From JBAVQS01 sp049694275 (GTDB lineage: Bacteria; Chloroflexota; Anaerolineae; UBA4142; SHND01), in the NCBI GenBank assembly GCA_049694275.1, contig JBAVQS010000322.1, positions 1 to 9,294 on the forward strand: a stretch of DNA of 9,294 nucleotides. The letters run 5' to 3'. Shown in pieces: positions 1 through 6,982 of the stretch (positions within the stretch are counted from its first letter, which is position 1; each line of letters begins with the position of its first letter). A program made the position numbers and the translations under genes. Under the pieces are notes generated by a model, which saw only the letters and a list, made by a program, of their open reading frames with translations, had not been told where the DNA came from and searched no databases.

Positions 1-125
1 AGAGCGAATTCCATATCGGTTGATGGGTGCGCAGGGGCAATCCCTCGTGGTTGCCCGCACTGGACGGGGCAGGCACGAGGCACAGCCCCTACAACGAGGC
101 CGTAAATGGAATTGGAATTCGCTCT
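1..125. repeat. Palindromic MITE-like interspersed element with 13-bp terminal inverted repeats
   Basis: Positions 1-13 (agagcgaattcca) and 113-125 (tggaattcgctct) are perfect inverted repeats. Inside lie nested complementary pairs: aggggc at 33-38 with gcccct at 85-90, cctcgtg at 43-49 with cacgagg at 74-80, and a local hairpin gggcaa 35-40 / ttgccc 51-56. No open frame of its own is convincing. If the true repeat is the 12 bp at 2-13/113-124, the right end is followed by TA (125-126) and the left end is preceded by A, which fits a TA target duplication as in IS630/Tc1-mariner-type MITEs; the missing T would be the base just outside the window. The 'ggggcaatccctcgtgg...ttgccc' core resembles palindromic repeats I associate with Chloroflexota and Cyanobacteria genomes (recollection, not a search). 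Lying directly at the operon's 3' end, it could form an mRNA hairpin. Confidence 0.7.
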
Positions 126-1359
126 AAAAGAAACGATAACCACAACGACCACAAAAACGGGCCCCTAGCCGCACCGCACTATGGCACTGGGGACACGAAT
201 TGGCCGGCAGAGGCGGCGCTATGTTCGCAAAAGACAATCCGCATTTGCCACAAAAGCGCGCCCCTATACGGTTTTGGGAACTGCATCTTGGGCACTGCTG
301 TATGCTTACCCTTCTCGCGCCCACCCGGGGCCAGTTCCGCACAAGCGTTGGCCCAAACCCAAGCATCAGCAGGAACCCACCAAGAACAAGGGCAGTTGGT
401 AGATCGGTGTAAAACCGATTGAATAAAAATCCGGCAACGTATACCCCTCGCGCCGTTTGTCGAGCGCCATCCGACAAGGTGACCTCGATATCCACCTGAC
501 GACGCGTGCCATCTTTACGCGGGCGCGGCGATTCAAGATCGACGGCATAATCCTTCTGGAGTTGCTCGGCGATCAATTGGTATAGTTCCTTGAGTTGCTG
601 CCCACCGGGCGAGTAAAAAAACTTGCCGCCGGTTTTATCGGCTAGCTGCTGCAGTCCCGTGCGATCGGCATCACTGCCAAGGCCGATCGTATACAGTCGC
701 ACATTCATCTCTGTGGATTTGGCAATTGCGTCGCTCGCCGAATGGCTACTGCGGTTGTCCAGTCCGTCGGTCAAAAGGATCAGCGCCTTTTTGGGTTTGT
801 CCTGGCGCCCATCAAACTTTTGGGCGCCGGCGAAAACCGCATCATAAAAGGCTGTCCCATCGTTTGGAACAATTTTAGTGATCGCTTGTTCCAGCGTGTC
901 CTGGTTATTTGTAAAGTCCTGTAAAAGCGTTATAGTATCGTCGAAAACACTCAGAAAAGCCTCATCCTGCGACCGCATCTCCCGAACGAATGCGGTCGCC
1001 GCCGTTTGGGCATCGGCTAACTTTCCCTGATCGGCCATGCTACCGCTGTGATCGATGACCAACCCCACGTGAATCGCTTCGTCGCTCGCGTCGACTGCAA
1101 GAACCTTCATTGGTTGTCCATCTTCGCGAGCTGCAAAGTCGGCTTGTTTCAATTGCTGTATCGCATGACCGTTCTTGTCGGTCACGCTGACAAACGCGCG
1201 GACCTGTGGAAACTTGCTGGCATCGAATCCCAATATCTGCGCGAGCACGGTTTGCGCAGAAACCTCGCGCGCTGCCGATACTGCGACAATTAGCATCACC
1301 GCGCTCAAGAGGGCTTCGATCACCCGGACATATTCGTGTCTGGATCCCGGCCTGCGCAT
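124..1359 (-). CDS. Exported/membrane-anchored vWA-domain protein with C-terminal double zinc ribbon
   Basis: A 411-residue protein. Residues 11-30 form a hydrophobic signal peptide or anchor (possible cleavage after VSA at 33-35). Residues 53-90 are a beta-rich segment of the 'VTDKNGHAIQQL...DF..REDG' kind, seen in front of vWA domains of the acidobacterial VWFA-related type. The vWA domain spans about 95-270 with a complete metal-ion-dependent adhesion site: D103-x-S105-x-S107, T169 and D198. A transmembrane helix lies at about 322-340, followed by Arg-rich residues, so the C-terminus should be cytoplasmic. Two zinc ribbons follow: C356/C359/C370/C373 and C389/C392/C403/C406. The vWA would thus sit outside the membrane and the ribbons inside, suiting a ligand-sensing or scaffolding role (inference). 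An in-frame upstream ATG at 1491 would add 44 residues and overlap the FHA gene; I prefer 1359 because of its Shine-Dalgarno and the signal peptide that begins there. The TAG stop lies at the edge of the repeat at 1-125, so the original C-terminus may have differed. Confidence 0.92.
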   Translation of the reverse strand: MRRPGSRHEYVRVIEALLSAVMLIVAVSAAREVSAQTVLAQILGFDASKFPQVRAFVSVTDKNGHAIQQLKQADFAAREDGQPMKVLAVDASDEAIHVGLVIDHSGSMADQGKLADAQTAATAFVREMRSQDEAFLSVFDDTITLLQDFTNNQDTLEQAITKIVPNDGTAFYDAVFAGAQKFDGRQDKPKKALILLTDGLDNRSSHSASDAIAKSTEMNVRLYTIGLGSDADRTGLQQLADKTGGKFFYSPGGQQLKELYQLIAEQLQKDYAVDLESPRPRKDGTRRQVDIEVTLSDGARQTARGVYVAGFLFNRFYTDLPTALVLGGFLLMLGFGPTLVRNWPRVGARRVSIQQCPRCSSQNRIGARFCGKCGLSFANIAPPLPANSCPQCHSAVRLGARFCGRCGYRFF

Positions 1360-1368
1360 ACTCTTGTT

Positions 1369-1374
1369 CTCCTC
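1369..1374 (-). promoter_or_regulatory. Shine-Dalgarno that fixes the start of the membrane vWA gene
   Basis: Read on the minus strand the sequence is GAGGAG, followed by nine bases and ATG at 1359. It overlaps the TGA stop of the preceding FHA gene (1375-1373), so the two genes are probably translationally coupled. It supports 1359 rather than the upstream ATG at 1491. Confidence 0.75.
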
Positions 1375-2278
1375 ACCTGGAAGGCCCGCGCTGGTGAAAA
1401 CGTAGTTGCGAATTCCCAATCTGAAGCAGATCACCATCCTCCAGAATAATCGGAGAAGAGACAGCAAATGCTTCATCCTTGCCACTCCCACGACGGGTCA
1501 TCTTTACAATCCCTCGATCGTTTTCTAGCATCACCCGTTTGTTTCGTTGACGAACCAGAGCGAAGCGAGCGCCGACCGAAGAATCATAGAGGGAAATATC
1601 ATTCCGATTGTCATTGCCGATGGTCATTACCGGTTTGATAACTGAAAAGTCCATTCCCTCCCGAGGTCCCCGCACAACATGAAAATAGGCATCGACCAGA
1701 ATACGCTCTACCAGTGCAATCAATGAGCCGATGCATGCCCCCACTACAACCAGTCCGATCGCCGCCGCCGCATTCTGAATCTGGCTCTCCAGGTCGGGAC
1801 TCACGCCGACGTTTAATACGAATTCAGTCAGGGTTTCAATGAGCGCTCCGCCGATGAGGCCGCCTAGTGTTCCCCCGAGTACCCCGTAGCTGATCTTGCG
1901 GCGGGCGCGATTAACTATACCCTCCGTAGATCCAATAATTGCCCCGACAAGAGCCCACCCAATTGAGCGTCCTGCGAGACCGCCCTGGGTCAGTAAGAAA
2001 AGCCCCTCGCCGATCGCGAGGCCTACCATTCCACCTACCATTCCAACGCCGGCTCCCCGCAACATGCCGAGAATCAATTGCAGCCAATGCCTGCTAAATG
2101 CGCCGTCCACTCCACCCAGTGCACCGCCAATACACATTCCCGCGACCGCACCGATTATTAGTTCCCAGGCCAGATCATTGGTTGTTACGTTGGGGAGAGA
2201 ACCGACTAGTATCCAGGCGATCAGGCCGCCAAGTCCGCCAAACACAATGTTGTAATAGATGCGCCAGGTGCGAGACAT
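1373..2278 (-). CDS. Glycine-rich multi-pass membrane protein with degenerate C-terminal FHA domain
   Basis: A 301-residue protein. About residues 8-192 hold five or six hydrophobic segments full of glycine-zipper motifs (GGLGG, IGGALGG, VGGMVG, LGGTLGGLIGG), apparently a repeated unit of a helix pair ending in a charged turn. Residues about 208-296 match an FHA beta-sandwich in pattern: 'TIGNDNRNDISLYD' at 219-232 for the usual 'IGR....DI.L.D', then 'LEDGDLLQIG' at 279-288 for the usual 'L.DGD.I.iG'. The residues that bind phosphothreonine in classical FHA domains are missing: the Arg after IG is N222, and the Ser-Arg-x-His block reads G236-A237-R238-F239. The domain therefore probably acts as a protein-docking module, not a pThr reader (inference). 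The ATG at 2278 is preceded by GGAGG (2282-2286) with a short 3-base spacer. The 3' end runs into the next gene's ribosome-binding site. The partner is likely one of the operon kinases or the vWA proteins. Confidence 0.85.
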   Translation of the reverse strand: MSRTWRIYYNIVFGGLGGLIAWILVGSLPNVTTNDLAWELIIGAVAGMCIGGALGGVDGAFSRHWLQLILGMLRGAGVGMVGGMVGLAIGEGLFLLTQGGLAGRSIGWALVGAIIGSTEGIVNRARRKISYGVLGGTLGGLIGGALIETLTEFVLNVGVSPDLESQIQNAAAAIGLVVVGACIGSLIALVERILVDAYFHVVRGPREGMDFSVIKPVMTIGNDNRNDISLYDSSVGARFALVRQRNKRVMLENDRGIVKMTRRGSGKDEAFAVSSPIILEDGDLLQIGNSQLRFHQRGPSR

Positions 2279-2312
2279 GAGCCTCCAACTAAGTATCAGC
2301 CGGTCCTTTATC

Positions 2313-2336
2313 GGCTACGGAGTTGGCTACGGAGAG
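2313..2336. repeat. Two-copy 12-bp direct repeat in the NERD-FHA intergenic gap
   Basis: ggctacggagtt at 2313-2324 is followed at once by ggctacggagag at 2325-2336, so ten bases are repeated exactly with a 12-base period. It lies in the 113-base gap (2279-2391) upstream of the FHA gene. It could be a regulator site or simple slippage; nothing else in the gap decides between them. The gap also holds TATAAT on the minus strand at 2396-2391 without a good -35. Confidence 0.35.
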
Positions 2337-2391
2337 CGCCCTGGTCTTATCGTTTATGCCAGGAGTTATTCCCAGACAAATCCACCAAATA

Positions 2392-3273
2392 TTATAGTTT
2401 CGCGCCGCATTGCGCGCAGAATCGAGCAGCCGGTTTGTTTCTTTCCCACCCACAATTCGAGCATATTGGAGTTGCGGGTAGCTTCGCCGATTCTTGAGGT
2501 TGTCTATTCCGTCCCTGCTCGTTCGAGTCTACTTGTTGCTCGATAACGAATGGCCTACCGGGGACTTGATCTTGTTTGCTGCCTAGTCTCTGCGGCCCAT
2601 TAGCTCCACCCGGCGCATCCTTGCCGGGCGAAGCAGCCTTGACCGGGGGAGTTTCATGCGCGCTACTGCCCATTACTGCATCTTGCCTGTTTTTCCAGAC
2701 CCGCACCTCTTCGGCCGGGGCTCCGAGTGCCCTGGCAATATTTGGAATTTCGTCCGGCGCGATAAAGTATCGGCTGCCCGGAATTCGTTCCGTGATCAAA
2801 TTCGAGAGGTCATCCAGGCGCGGGCAAAGCCGAAACCAAAAGTTATCCTCGGGGCTTTCAAAATGGACCTCTGCCTTGGGACTGACAAACACAAGCATCG
2901 CATAAGCATTCAAGCCAAGGAACTTGCGCTTGTCGCCCCCGTATACCCGTTCTGAGTTTCGTCCAACATAATTGTGCAAGACCTTGGCCGCGCGACTAAC
3001 CTGGCGACATGGATTATGAACGGTTCGCCCGTTCTGTTTCCAGTCTCGGTCCACGAAACGCCCTTCGATCCTACCTGCCCAATCTTTGACTTCAATCACA
3101 TAAACACCGGCAAGGCCGAGGACGACGGCATCCAGTTCCAGGTTGCCATTTGCATCCGGTATGGTCACGTTCGATAAAATCAAATACGAATCCGGGAGCG
3201 TTTGGGCCAGGTGCTGGCAGACAAGAATCTCGCCGGTATTCTCTGCCTCGCCTATCTTGATCCATTGCGCCAC
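2392..3273 (-). CDS. NERD-domain (nuclease-related) protein with C-terminal zinc ribbon
   Basis: A 293-residue protein. Residues about 11-130 form a NERD domain, a member of the PD-(D/E)XK nuclease-like fold. The landmarks are E15 in the first helix, D48 in 'LELDAVVLG' (the IDhlvvg strand), and E61-V-K63 followed by DWAGRIEG (the classic E-x-K-x-W-x-G signature). All the expected acidic and lysine residues are present, so DNA cleavage or DNA binding is plausible, though NERD biochemistry is poorly known. Residues about 200-268 are a low-complexity linker rich in Pro, Gln and Gly. The C-terminus is a zinc ribbon with C271/C274/C286/C289, one residue longer between the pairs than the operon's other ribbons. 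There is no signal peptide or membrane segment, so it is cytosolic. The start codon is GTG at 3273, backed by AAGGAG seven bases upstream. It lies 81 bases after the membrane kinase gene and may be that pathway's effector (inference). Confidence 0.9.
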   Translation of the reverse strand: MAQWIKIGEAENTGEILVCQHLAQTLPDSYLILSNVTIPDANGNLELDAVVLGLAGVYVIEVKDWAGRIEGRFVDRDWKQNGRTVHNPCRQVSRAAKVLHNYVGRNSERVYGGDKRKFLGLNAYAMLVFVSPKAEVHFESPEDNFWFRLCPRLDDLSNLITERIPGSRYFIAPDEIPNIARALGAPAEEVRVWKNRQDAVMGSSAHETPPVKAASPGKDAPGGANGPQRLGSKQDQVPGRPFVIEQQVDSNEQGRNRQPQESAKLPATPICSNCGWERNKPAARFCAQCGAKL

Positions 3274-3280
3274 TGCACCA

Positions 3281-3286
3281 CTCCTT
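3281..3286 (-). promoter_or_regulatory. Shine-Dalgarno supporting a GTG start for the NERD gene
   Basis: Minus-strand AAGGAG is followed by seven bases and GTG at 3273. No in-frame ATG is nearby, and the first residues after the GTG (AQWIKIGE) lead directly into the NERD helix, so the GTG start is well supported. Confidence 0.75.
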
Positions 3287-3354
3287 GACTAACTGGTCTA
3301 CTATAAAAGATACTTTTCTGCGGATTTTTCTTTCGCTATCTCGTAGCTTTCCAA

Positions 3355-5052
3355 TTAGTGCTTTCGAAATATCTTGCCGCTCTTTTGTTTTTCGAGCCAG
3401 GTCCGCCGCAGCGTGTCTCCGGCCAGCCAACCAATCAGCCCGTCAAGCGCGCCGCCAACCCAGAGGCTGGGGCGCCATAGGATTGTCGGATTCATCGATA
3501 TGCCATAGTATATGAGGGTTGCGATCAACCCCATGAGAGATAACCAGAAGAGCTGGACTCGCCAGGATGGCGGGTGCTTGCCGCCAAGTTCCGGAAGGAA
3601 ATAAAGCCATGCTTCCATAAACCCTGCCGCCGTGAGGGTTGCCCAAATAATGGGATCAAACGGCAGTTTTCCAAGCTGATTGAGTCGCAGCCAGCTAGTA
3701 ATGACCAGCACTGGCGCCAAGAGTCCAAAAGCGCTGCCCGCCCATAGCGGTCGTTGCGCCAGGGCATAAGCAAACGCTCCGGCAGCAGCAAGCATCGGAA
3801 AATTAACATCGAACTGCGGTATAACCTTGTCTGCAAGGAAAGCAACCAGCAGCACAAGGCTCACGGCCAATCCGCCGAGAAGTAGAAACAGTTGCGTACG
3901 GCTCAACCGGGCGAGCAACTCTGCCAGGCGCTGTGTTGGAGGGCCATGCGATATCAATGCCGTCTTTGCGGGCGGCGCCGGGTTGACGGGAAAGTTGTAT
4001 TTCTCGCCTGTATTGCTCGGCGTATCCTGCACCGCCTGGTTCCAGGAAACAGGCGGCGAAACACGGACAACCGGGCCCGATCGATTCACGCCCGCAACGG
4101 GCGGCTTACTCGGCTGTAGCCTGTAATTGGGGTAGCCTGGAGCCGAGAGTTGCGTCCACATTTCCTTGACAGTTTGCCAGCGCCGGTCGGCCTCATGTTC
4201 CAACCCAATCGTAATTGCTTGTTCCATCGCGGGAGTCACTCCTGGCTGGAGACGGCGGATGGGAGGTAGTGAAAACGGATCGACCGAGACATCATAGCCT
4301 GTCAAAAGAACATAGAGCGTTGCAGACAAGGCATAGATGTCGCTTCTCGGATCGGTCTGTCGTTTGCCATATTGCTCGGGAGCGGCAAACCCGGGCGTGC
4401 CCATATTCTGCGTATCCAGGTTTTGCCCATGTTTGAACCGGCGAGCGATTCCAAAATCGATGAGCTTGATCCGGCCATTTCGGTCGAGCATTATATTCGA
4501 TGGCTTGAGATCACGAAAGACGACCGGGGGTATGCGCTGGTGCAAGTAGGATAGGACATCACAAAGCTGGCGAGCCCATTCCAACGCCTCGCTCTCTGGA
4601 ACGCATATACGCCGCGCGAGGATCTGCTGCAGGGTCTCGCCGTCGACGTAATCCATCACCATATACTGGTTGTTACCCTGGGCAAAATAATCACTGATTT
4701 TTGGGAGACTGTGGTGATCAAGTTGGACGAGGGTCTGGACTTCTTGTATAAAGAGCTGGGTGGCAGCCATTTGTTCGTCATGGCCGGCCATCCGGCGCGG
4801 GTCGAGCTCTTTGATCGCCACCTTGCGCCCCGTCACGTTAATGTCCAGTGCACCATAGACAATGCTCATGGCTCCCACTCCGAGCAGCTTGCGAATTTCA
4901 TAATGGCTATGCAACTGCCCACCGGTCAAGAAATTCCCGATGCGCTTGCCCCCCAGCATCAGCGGCAGACCGGGGCGAAGCGCGGATTGGCAGTTGGCGC
5001 AGAATTTGGCTTGCGGGCGGTTTTCAGCATAGCACCAGCTACAGACCATCAT
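3355..5052 (-). CDS. Membrane Ser/Thr protein kinase with N-terminal zinc ribbon
   Basis: A 565-residue, Hanks-type (PknB-like) kinase. It opens with a zinc ribbon (C4/C7/C18/C21). The kinase domain covers about 51-305: glycine loop G58-x-G60 with Ser at the third glycine position (S63), ATP lysine K81 in VAIK, alpha-C E104, catalytic loop F179-R180-D181-L-K183-P-S-N186, DFG at 199-201, activation-loop T219 in GTPGFAAPEQ, and D238 in SDIY. All catalytic residues are present, so it should be active, but the usual HRD is FRD. A Pro-rich linker (about 310-375) leads to five or six transmembrane segments between about 386 and 545 and a basic tail. Unlike PknB there is no extracellular PASTA sensor; the sensor may be the membrane bundle itself. 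Two tandem ATGs (5052, 5049) lie behind the ribosome-binding site, and the second is better spaced. It follows the TPR kinase by 16 bases, so the two are co-transcribed and likely coupled. Confidence 0.96.
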   Translation of the reverse strand: MMVCSWCYAENRPQAKFCANCQSALRPGLPLMLGGKRIGNFLTGGQLHSHYEIRKLLGVGAMSIVYGALDINVTGRKVAIKELDPRRMAGHDEQMAATQLFIQEVQTLVQLDHHSLPKISDYFAQGNNQYMVMDYVDGETLQQILARRICVPESEALEWARQLCDVLSYLHQRIPPVVFRDLKPSNIMLDRNGRIKLIDFGIARRFKHGQNLDTQNMGTPGFAAPEQYGKRQTDPRSDIYALSATLYVLLTGYDVSVDPFSLPPIRRLQPGVTPAMEQAITIGLEHEADRRWQTVKEMWTQLSAPGYPNYRLQPSKPPVAGVNRSGPVVRVSPPVSWNQAVQDTPSNTGEKYNFPVNPAPPAKTALISHGPPTQRLAELLARLSRTQLFLLLGGLAVSLVLLVAFLADKVIPQFDVNFPMLAAAGAFAYALAQRPLWAGSAFGLLAPVLVITSWLRLNQLGKLPFDPIIWATLTAAGFMEAWLYFLPELGGKHPPSWRVQLFWLSLMGLIATLIYYGISMNPTILWRPSLWVGGALDGLIGWLAGDTLRRTWLEKQKSGKIFRKH

Positions 5053-5054
5053 TT

Positions 5055-5060
5055 CCTCCT
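5055..5060 (-). promoter_or_regulatory. Strong Shine-Dalgarno before the membrane kinase; favours the second ATG
   Basis: Minus-strand AGGAGG lies two bases before the ATG at 5052 and five bases before the tandem ATG at 5049. A two-base spacer is unusually short, so initiation at 5049, one residue shorter, is the more likely choice. The site lies within the 16-base gap after the upstream kinase's stop. Confidence 0.7.
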
Positions 5061-5068
5061 TGGTCTCT

Positions 5069-6982
5069 TTACAGTTTCTTGAGCAACGTTTGCGCAGCCT
5101 GGTTATTCGGATCGATCTGTAGCGCTTGCTCGATGGCTTGCAAGGCTTGAGCGGGTTGGTTCAGTTGGGCATGACAGATTGCAAGCATCGTATGGGGATC
5201 GGGATCCTTCGGGTCCAGTCGCGCCGATTCCTCCAGCGCGCCGATTGCCTCTCTCCACTTGCTTAATTCCATCAAAGACTGTCCCCTGAAATACTGCGAC
5301 AGCGCATCAGTAGGGTCGAGTTCCGCCGACTTGGCAAAGGCGTTCACCGCCTCGTCCCATTTTTTTGCTGCTCGGTAAGCCTGGCCCATCACATAGTATG
5401 CGTTGCTGTTTTTGGGATCAAGCTGAATTACTTTTTGCGCGCTTTTGATAGCATCCCCGTTCCGCTTGGCTCGCAGGTGAGTGAGCCCGAGAAAAAGATG
5501 GCCGTCCACATTCCGCGAATCGATCTGGATGACGCGCTGAAACGAGCTCTGCGCGAGCGCGAGGTCATTCGCATCGAGATAAAGCTGCCCCAGGCGCATA
5601 TGCGCAACGACGAGGTTGGGTTCCGCGGCAATTACCTGCTTGATCGCGGCAATCGCCTGAGGCTTTTGGCCCAGTTCGGTGTGCACCTGGGCGAGTAGCC
5701 AGTGTGTTTCCGCACGATGCGCATCCAGCGTCAGTGCACGCTCCAGCTCCTGGAGCGCCAGCGCCGTTTGCCCATTCCGCGCGTGCGCGTATCCCAATTG
5801 CGCAGCGAGATCAGCATCGTCCGGGTGACGCGCAATCCCTTGTTGCAGCGTCGAGACCGCTTCTGGCAGGCGCTTGAGCTCAAGCAAGGCATCCGCCCAG
5901 TTATAGTAGAGCGCTGCATTGTCATAGCCGCCGTGGCGCGCCTGGGCGTATTCGGCAGCAGCTTGCTGATAGTTCTTACGGCGGGCCCATAAATTCCCTG
6001 CCTCAAAATGAACTTGAGGGTCCAACGGCTTACCGGCGTTGCCAGGCTGCGGTCGCTGGGGGCCAGATGCAGGCCTGAGCGGCGTCCCGTCTTGCTGGCA
6101 GAATTTGGCCGTCGCACGGTTTATGTAGCCACAGCGTGGGCATTGAACGCCCGAGCGGGGGACAGAGCTTACCTGACCGCCCTGCGCGGCCTTGAGCGCC
6201 GCAACGAATTCCCGCGCATCGCCATAACGTGCAAGCGAATTGAGCGACATGGCTCTCGAAATCGTCTCCTCGACAGCCTGGCTGACCTTGGGGTTGATCC
6301 GTCGGGGCGCAATCAGCAGCGAGGGTTGGTCCAACAGCTCCAGCCCCTCCGGTGGGACGGTGCGCGTCAGCGCACAATACAGCGTCGCCCCCAGTGCGTA
6401 GACATCCGAGCGGGCATTGGTCCCCCCAAAATACTGTTCCGGCGGCGAAAACCCTGGTGTAACTGCTCGTGCGGCCCTGACGGTCCGCTTCTGGGGGTTA
6501 TAGAGCTTGGCAATCCCGAAATCGACCAGAACAGCCCGCCCATCCGACTTGATCTTGATATTGTTGGGCTTGATATCACGGTGAATGACCGGCGTGTTCT
6601 GCCCATGAAGATAAGCGACCGCTTCGCTCACTTGAATCAGCCATTGGATCGCCTGCGTCTCAGAGACCACTCTTCTTTCGATCAACTTGTCCAAGTCTTG
6701 CCCCTCGATATAGTCCATAATCAGAAACCGGTGTCCGTTGGGTTCCGGGAAGAAATCGCTGACCCTCGGCAGTGAAGGATGAAAGAGTTGGGCAAGAACC
6801 CGGGCTTCAAATTCAAACTGTGCAATCGCCTCTGGCATATTGTTAAAAGTCTCTTTCAGCGCGACCAGGCGGCCGGCCAGGCGGGTGTCCTCTACCAAAT
6901 AGACCGCGCCAAATCCACCTTGTCCGAGAATCCGAATCACTCGATACCGATTCGAAACCAGCTGGCCGATCTTCAAACTCAT
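5069..6982 (-). CDS. Soluble Ser/Thr protein kinase - zinc ribbon - nine-TPR fusion
   Basis: A 637-residue protein. The Hanks-type kinase domain at about 13-265 is fully canonical: G20-x-G22-x-x-G25, K43, E59, H134-R135-D136, K138, N141, D154-F-G, T175 in the activation loop (VTPGFSPPEQY) and D193 in SDVYALG. A ribbon-like element follows, C281/C284/C295, with D298 where the fourth Cys would be (CQQDGTPL). After a Pro/Gly linker come nine tetratricopeptide repeats in perfect 34-residue register, 322-627, with DPKN/DPNN-type turns and almost no extension beyond. No membrane segment is predicted, so it is cytosolic and the TPR superhelix probably recruits substrates or holds the complex together. 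The start at 6982 is supported by GGAG (6989-6992) with a six-base spacer and by the kinase N-lobe beginning soon after. It is the third gene of the operon and probably forms a kinase pair with the next one. Confidence 0.97.
   Translation of the reverse strand: MSLKIGQLVSNRYRVIRILGQGGFGAVYLVEDTRLAGRLVALKETFNNMPEAIAQFEFEARVLAQLFHPSLPRVSDFFPEPNGHRFLIMDYIEGQDLDKLIERRVVSETQAIQWLIQVSEAVAYLHGQNTPVIHRDIKPNNIKIKSDGRAVLVDFGIAKLYNPQKRTVRAARAVTPGFSPPEQYFGGTNARSDVYALGATLYCALTRTVPPEGLELLDQPSLLIAPRRINPKVSQAVEETISRAMSLNSLARYGDAREFVAALKAAQGGQVSSVPRSGVQCPRCGYINRATAKFCQQDGTPLRPASGPQRPQPGNAGKPLDPQVHFEAGNLWARRKNYQQAAAEYAQARHGGYDNAALYYNWADALLELKRLPEAVSTLQQGIARHPDDADLAAQLGYAHARNGQTALALQELERALTLDAHRAETHWLLAQVHTELGQKPQAIAAIKQVIAAEPNLVVAHMRLGQLYLDANDLALAQSSFQRVIQIDSRNVDGHLFLGLTHLRAKRNGDAIKSAQKVIQLDPKNSNAYYVMGQAYRAAKKWDEAVNAFAKSAELDPTDALSQYFRGQSLMELSKWREAIGALEESARLDPKDPDPHTMLAICHAQLNQPAQALQAIEQALQIDPNNQAAQTLLKKL

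Noticed and set aside
1..125. Idea that the MITE at 1-125 is mobilised by the IS630-like element at 9228
   Set aside because: The repeat ends (gagcgaattcca) do not resemble the sequence near the presumed IS left end (atgtccggaag); only a shared TA target preference would link them.
27..422. 131-codon open frame on the plus strand
   Set aside because: It runs through the palindromic repeat and antisense to the zinc ribbons; composition is that of noise.
1360..1491. 44-residue N-terminal extension of the membrane vWA gene from an upstream in-frame ATG
   Set aside because: It would overlap the FHA coding region by about 119 bases; the ATG at 1359 has a good Shine-Dalgarno and begins a signal peptide.
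2391..2396. Perfect TATAAT on the minus strand at the NERD stop
   Set aside because: No acceptable -35 at 16-18 bases upstream; kept only as a hint within the intergenic finding.
3305..3317. aaaag-ata-ctttt inverted repeat before the NERD gene
   Set aside because: Five A/T-rich pairs with a three-base loop; too weak and too likely by chance to be called a terminator or operator.
6008..6775. 255-codon open frame on the plus strand
   Set aside because: It lies wholly antisense to the canonical kinase domain, has no recognisable motifs and is Arg-rich, as expected of the shadow of a GC-rich gene.
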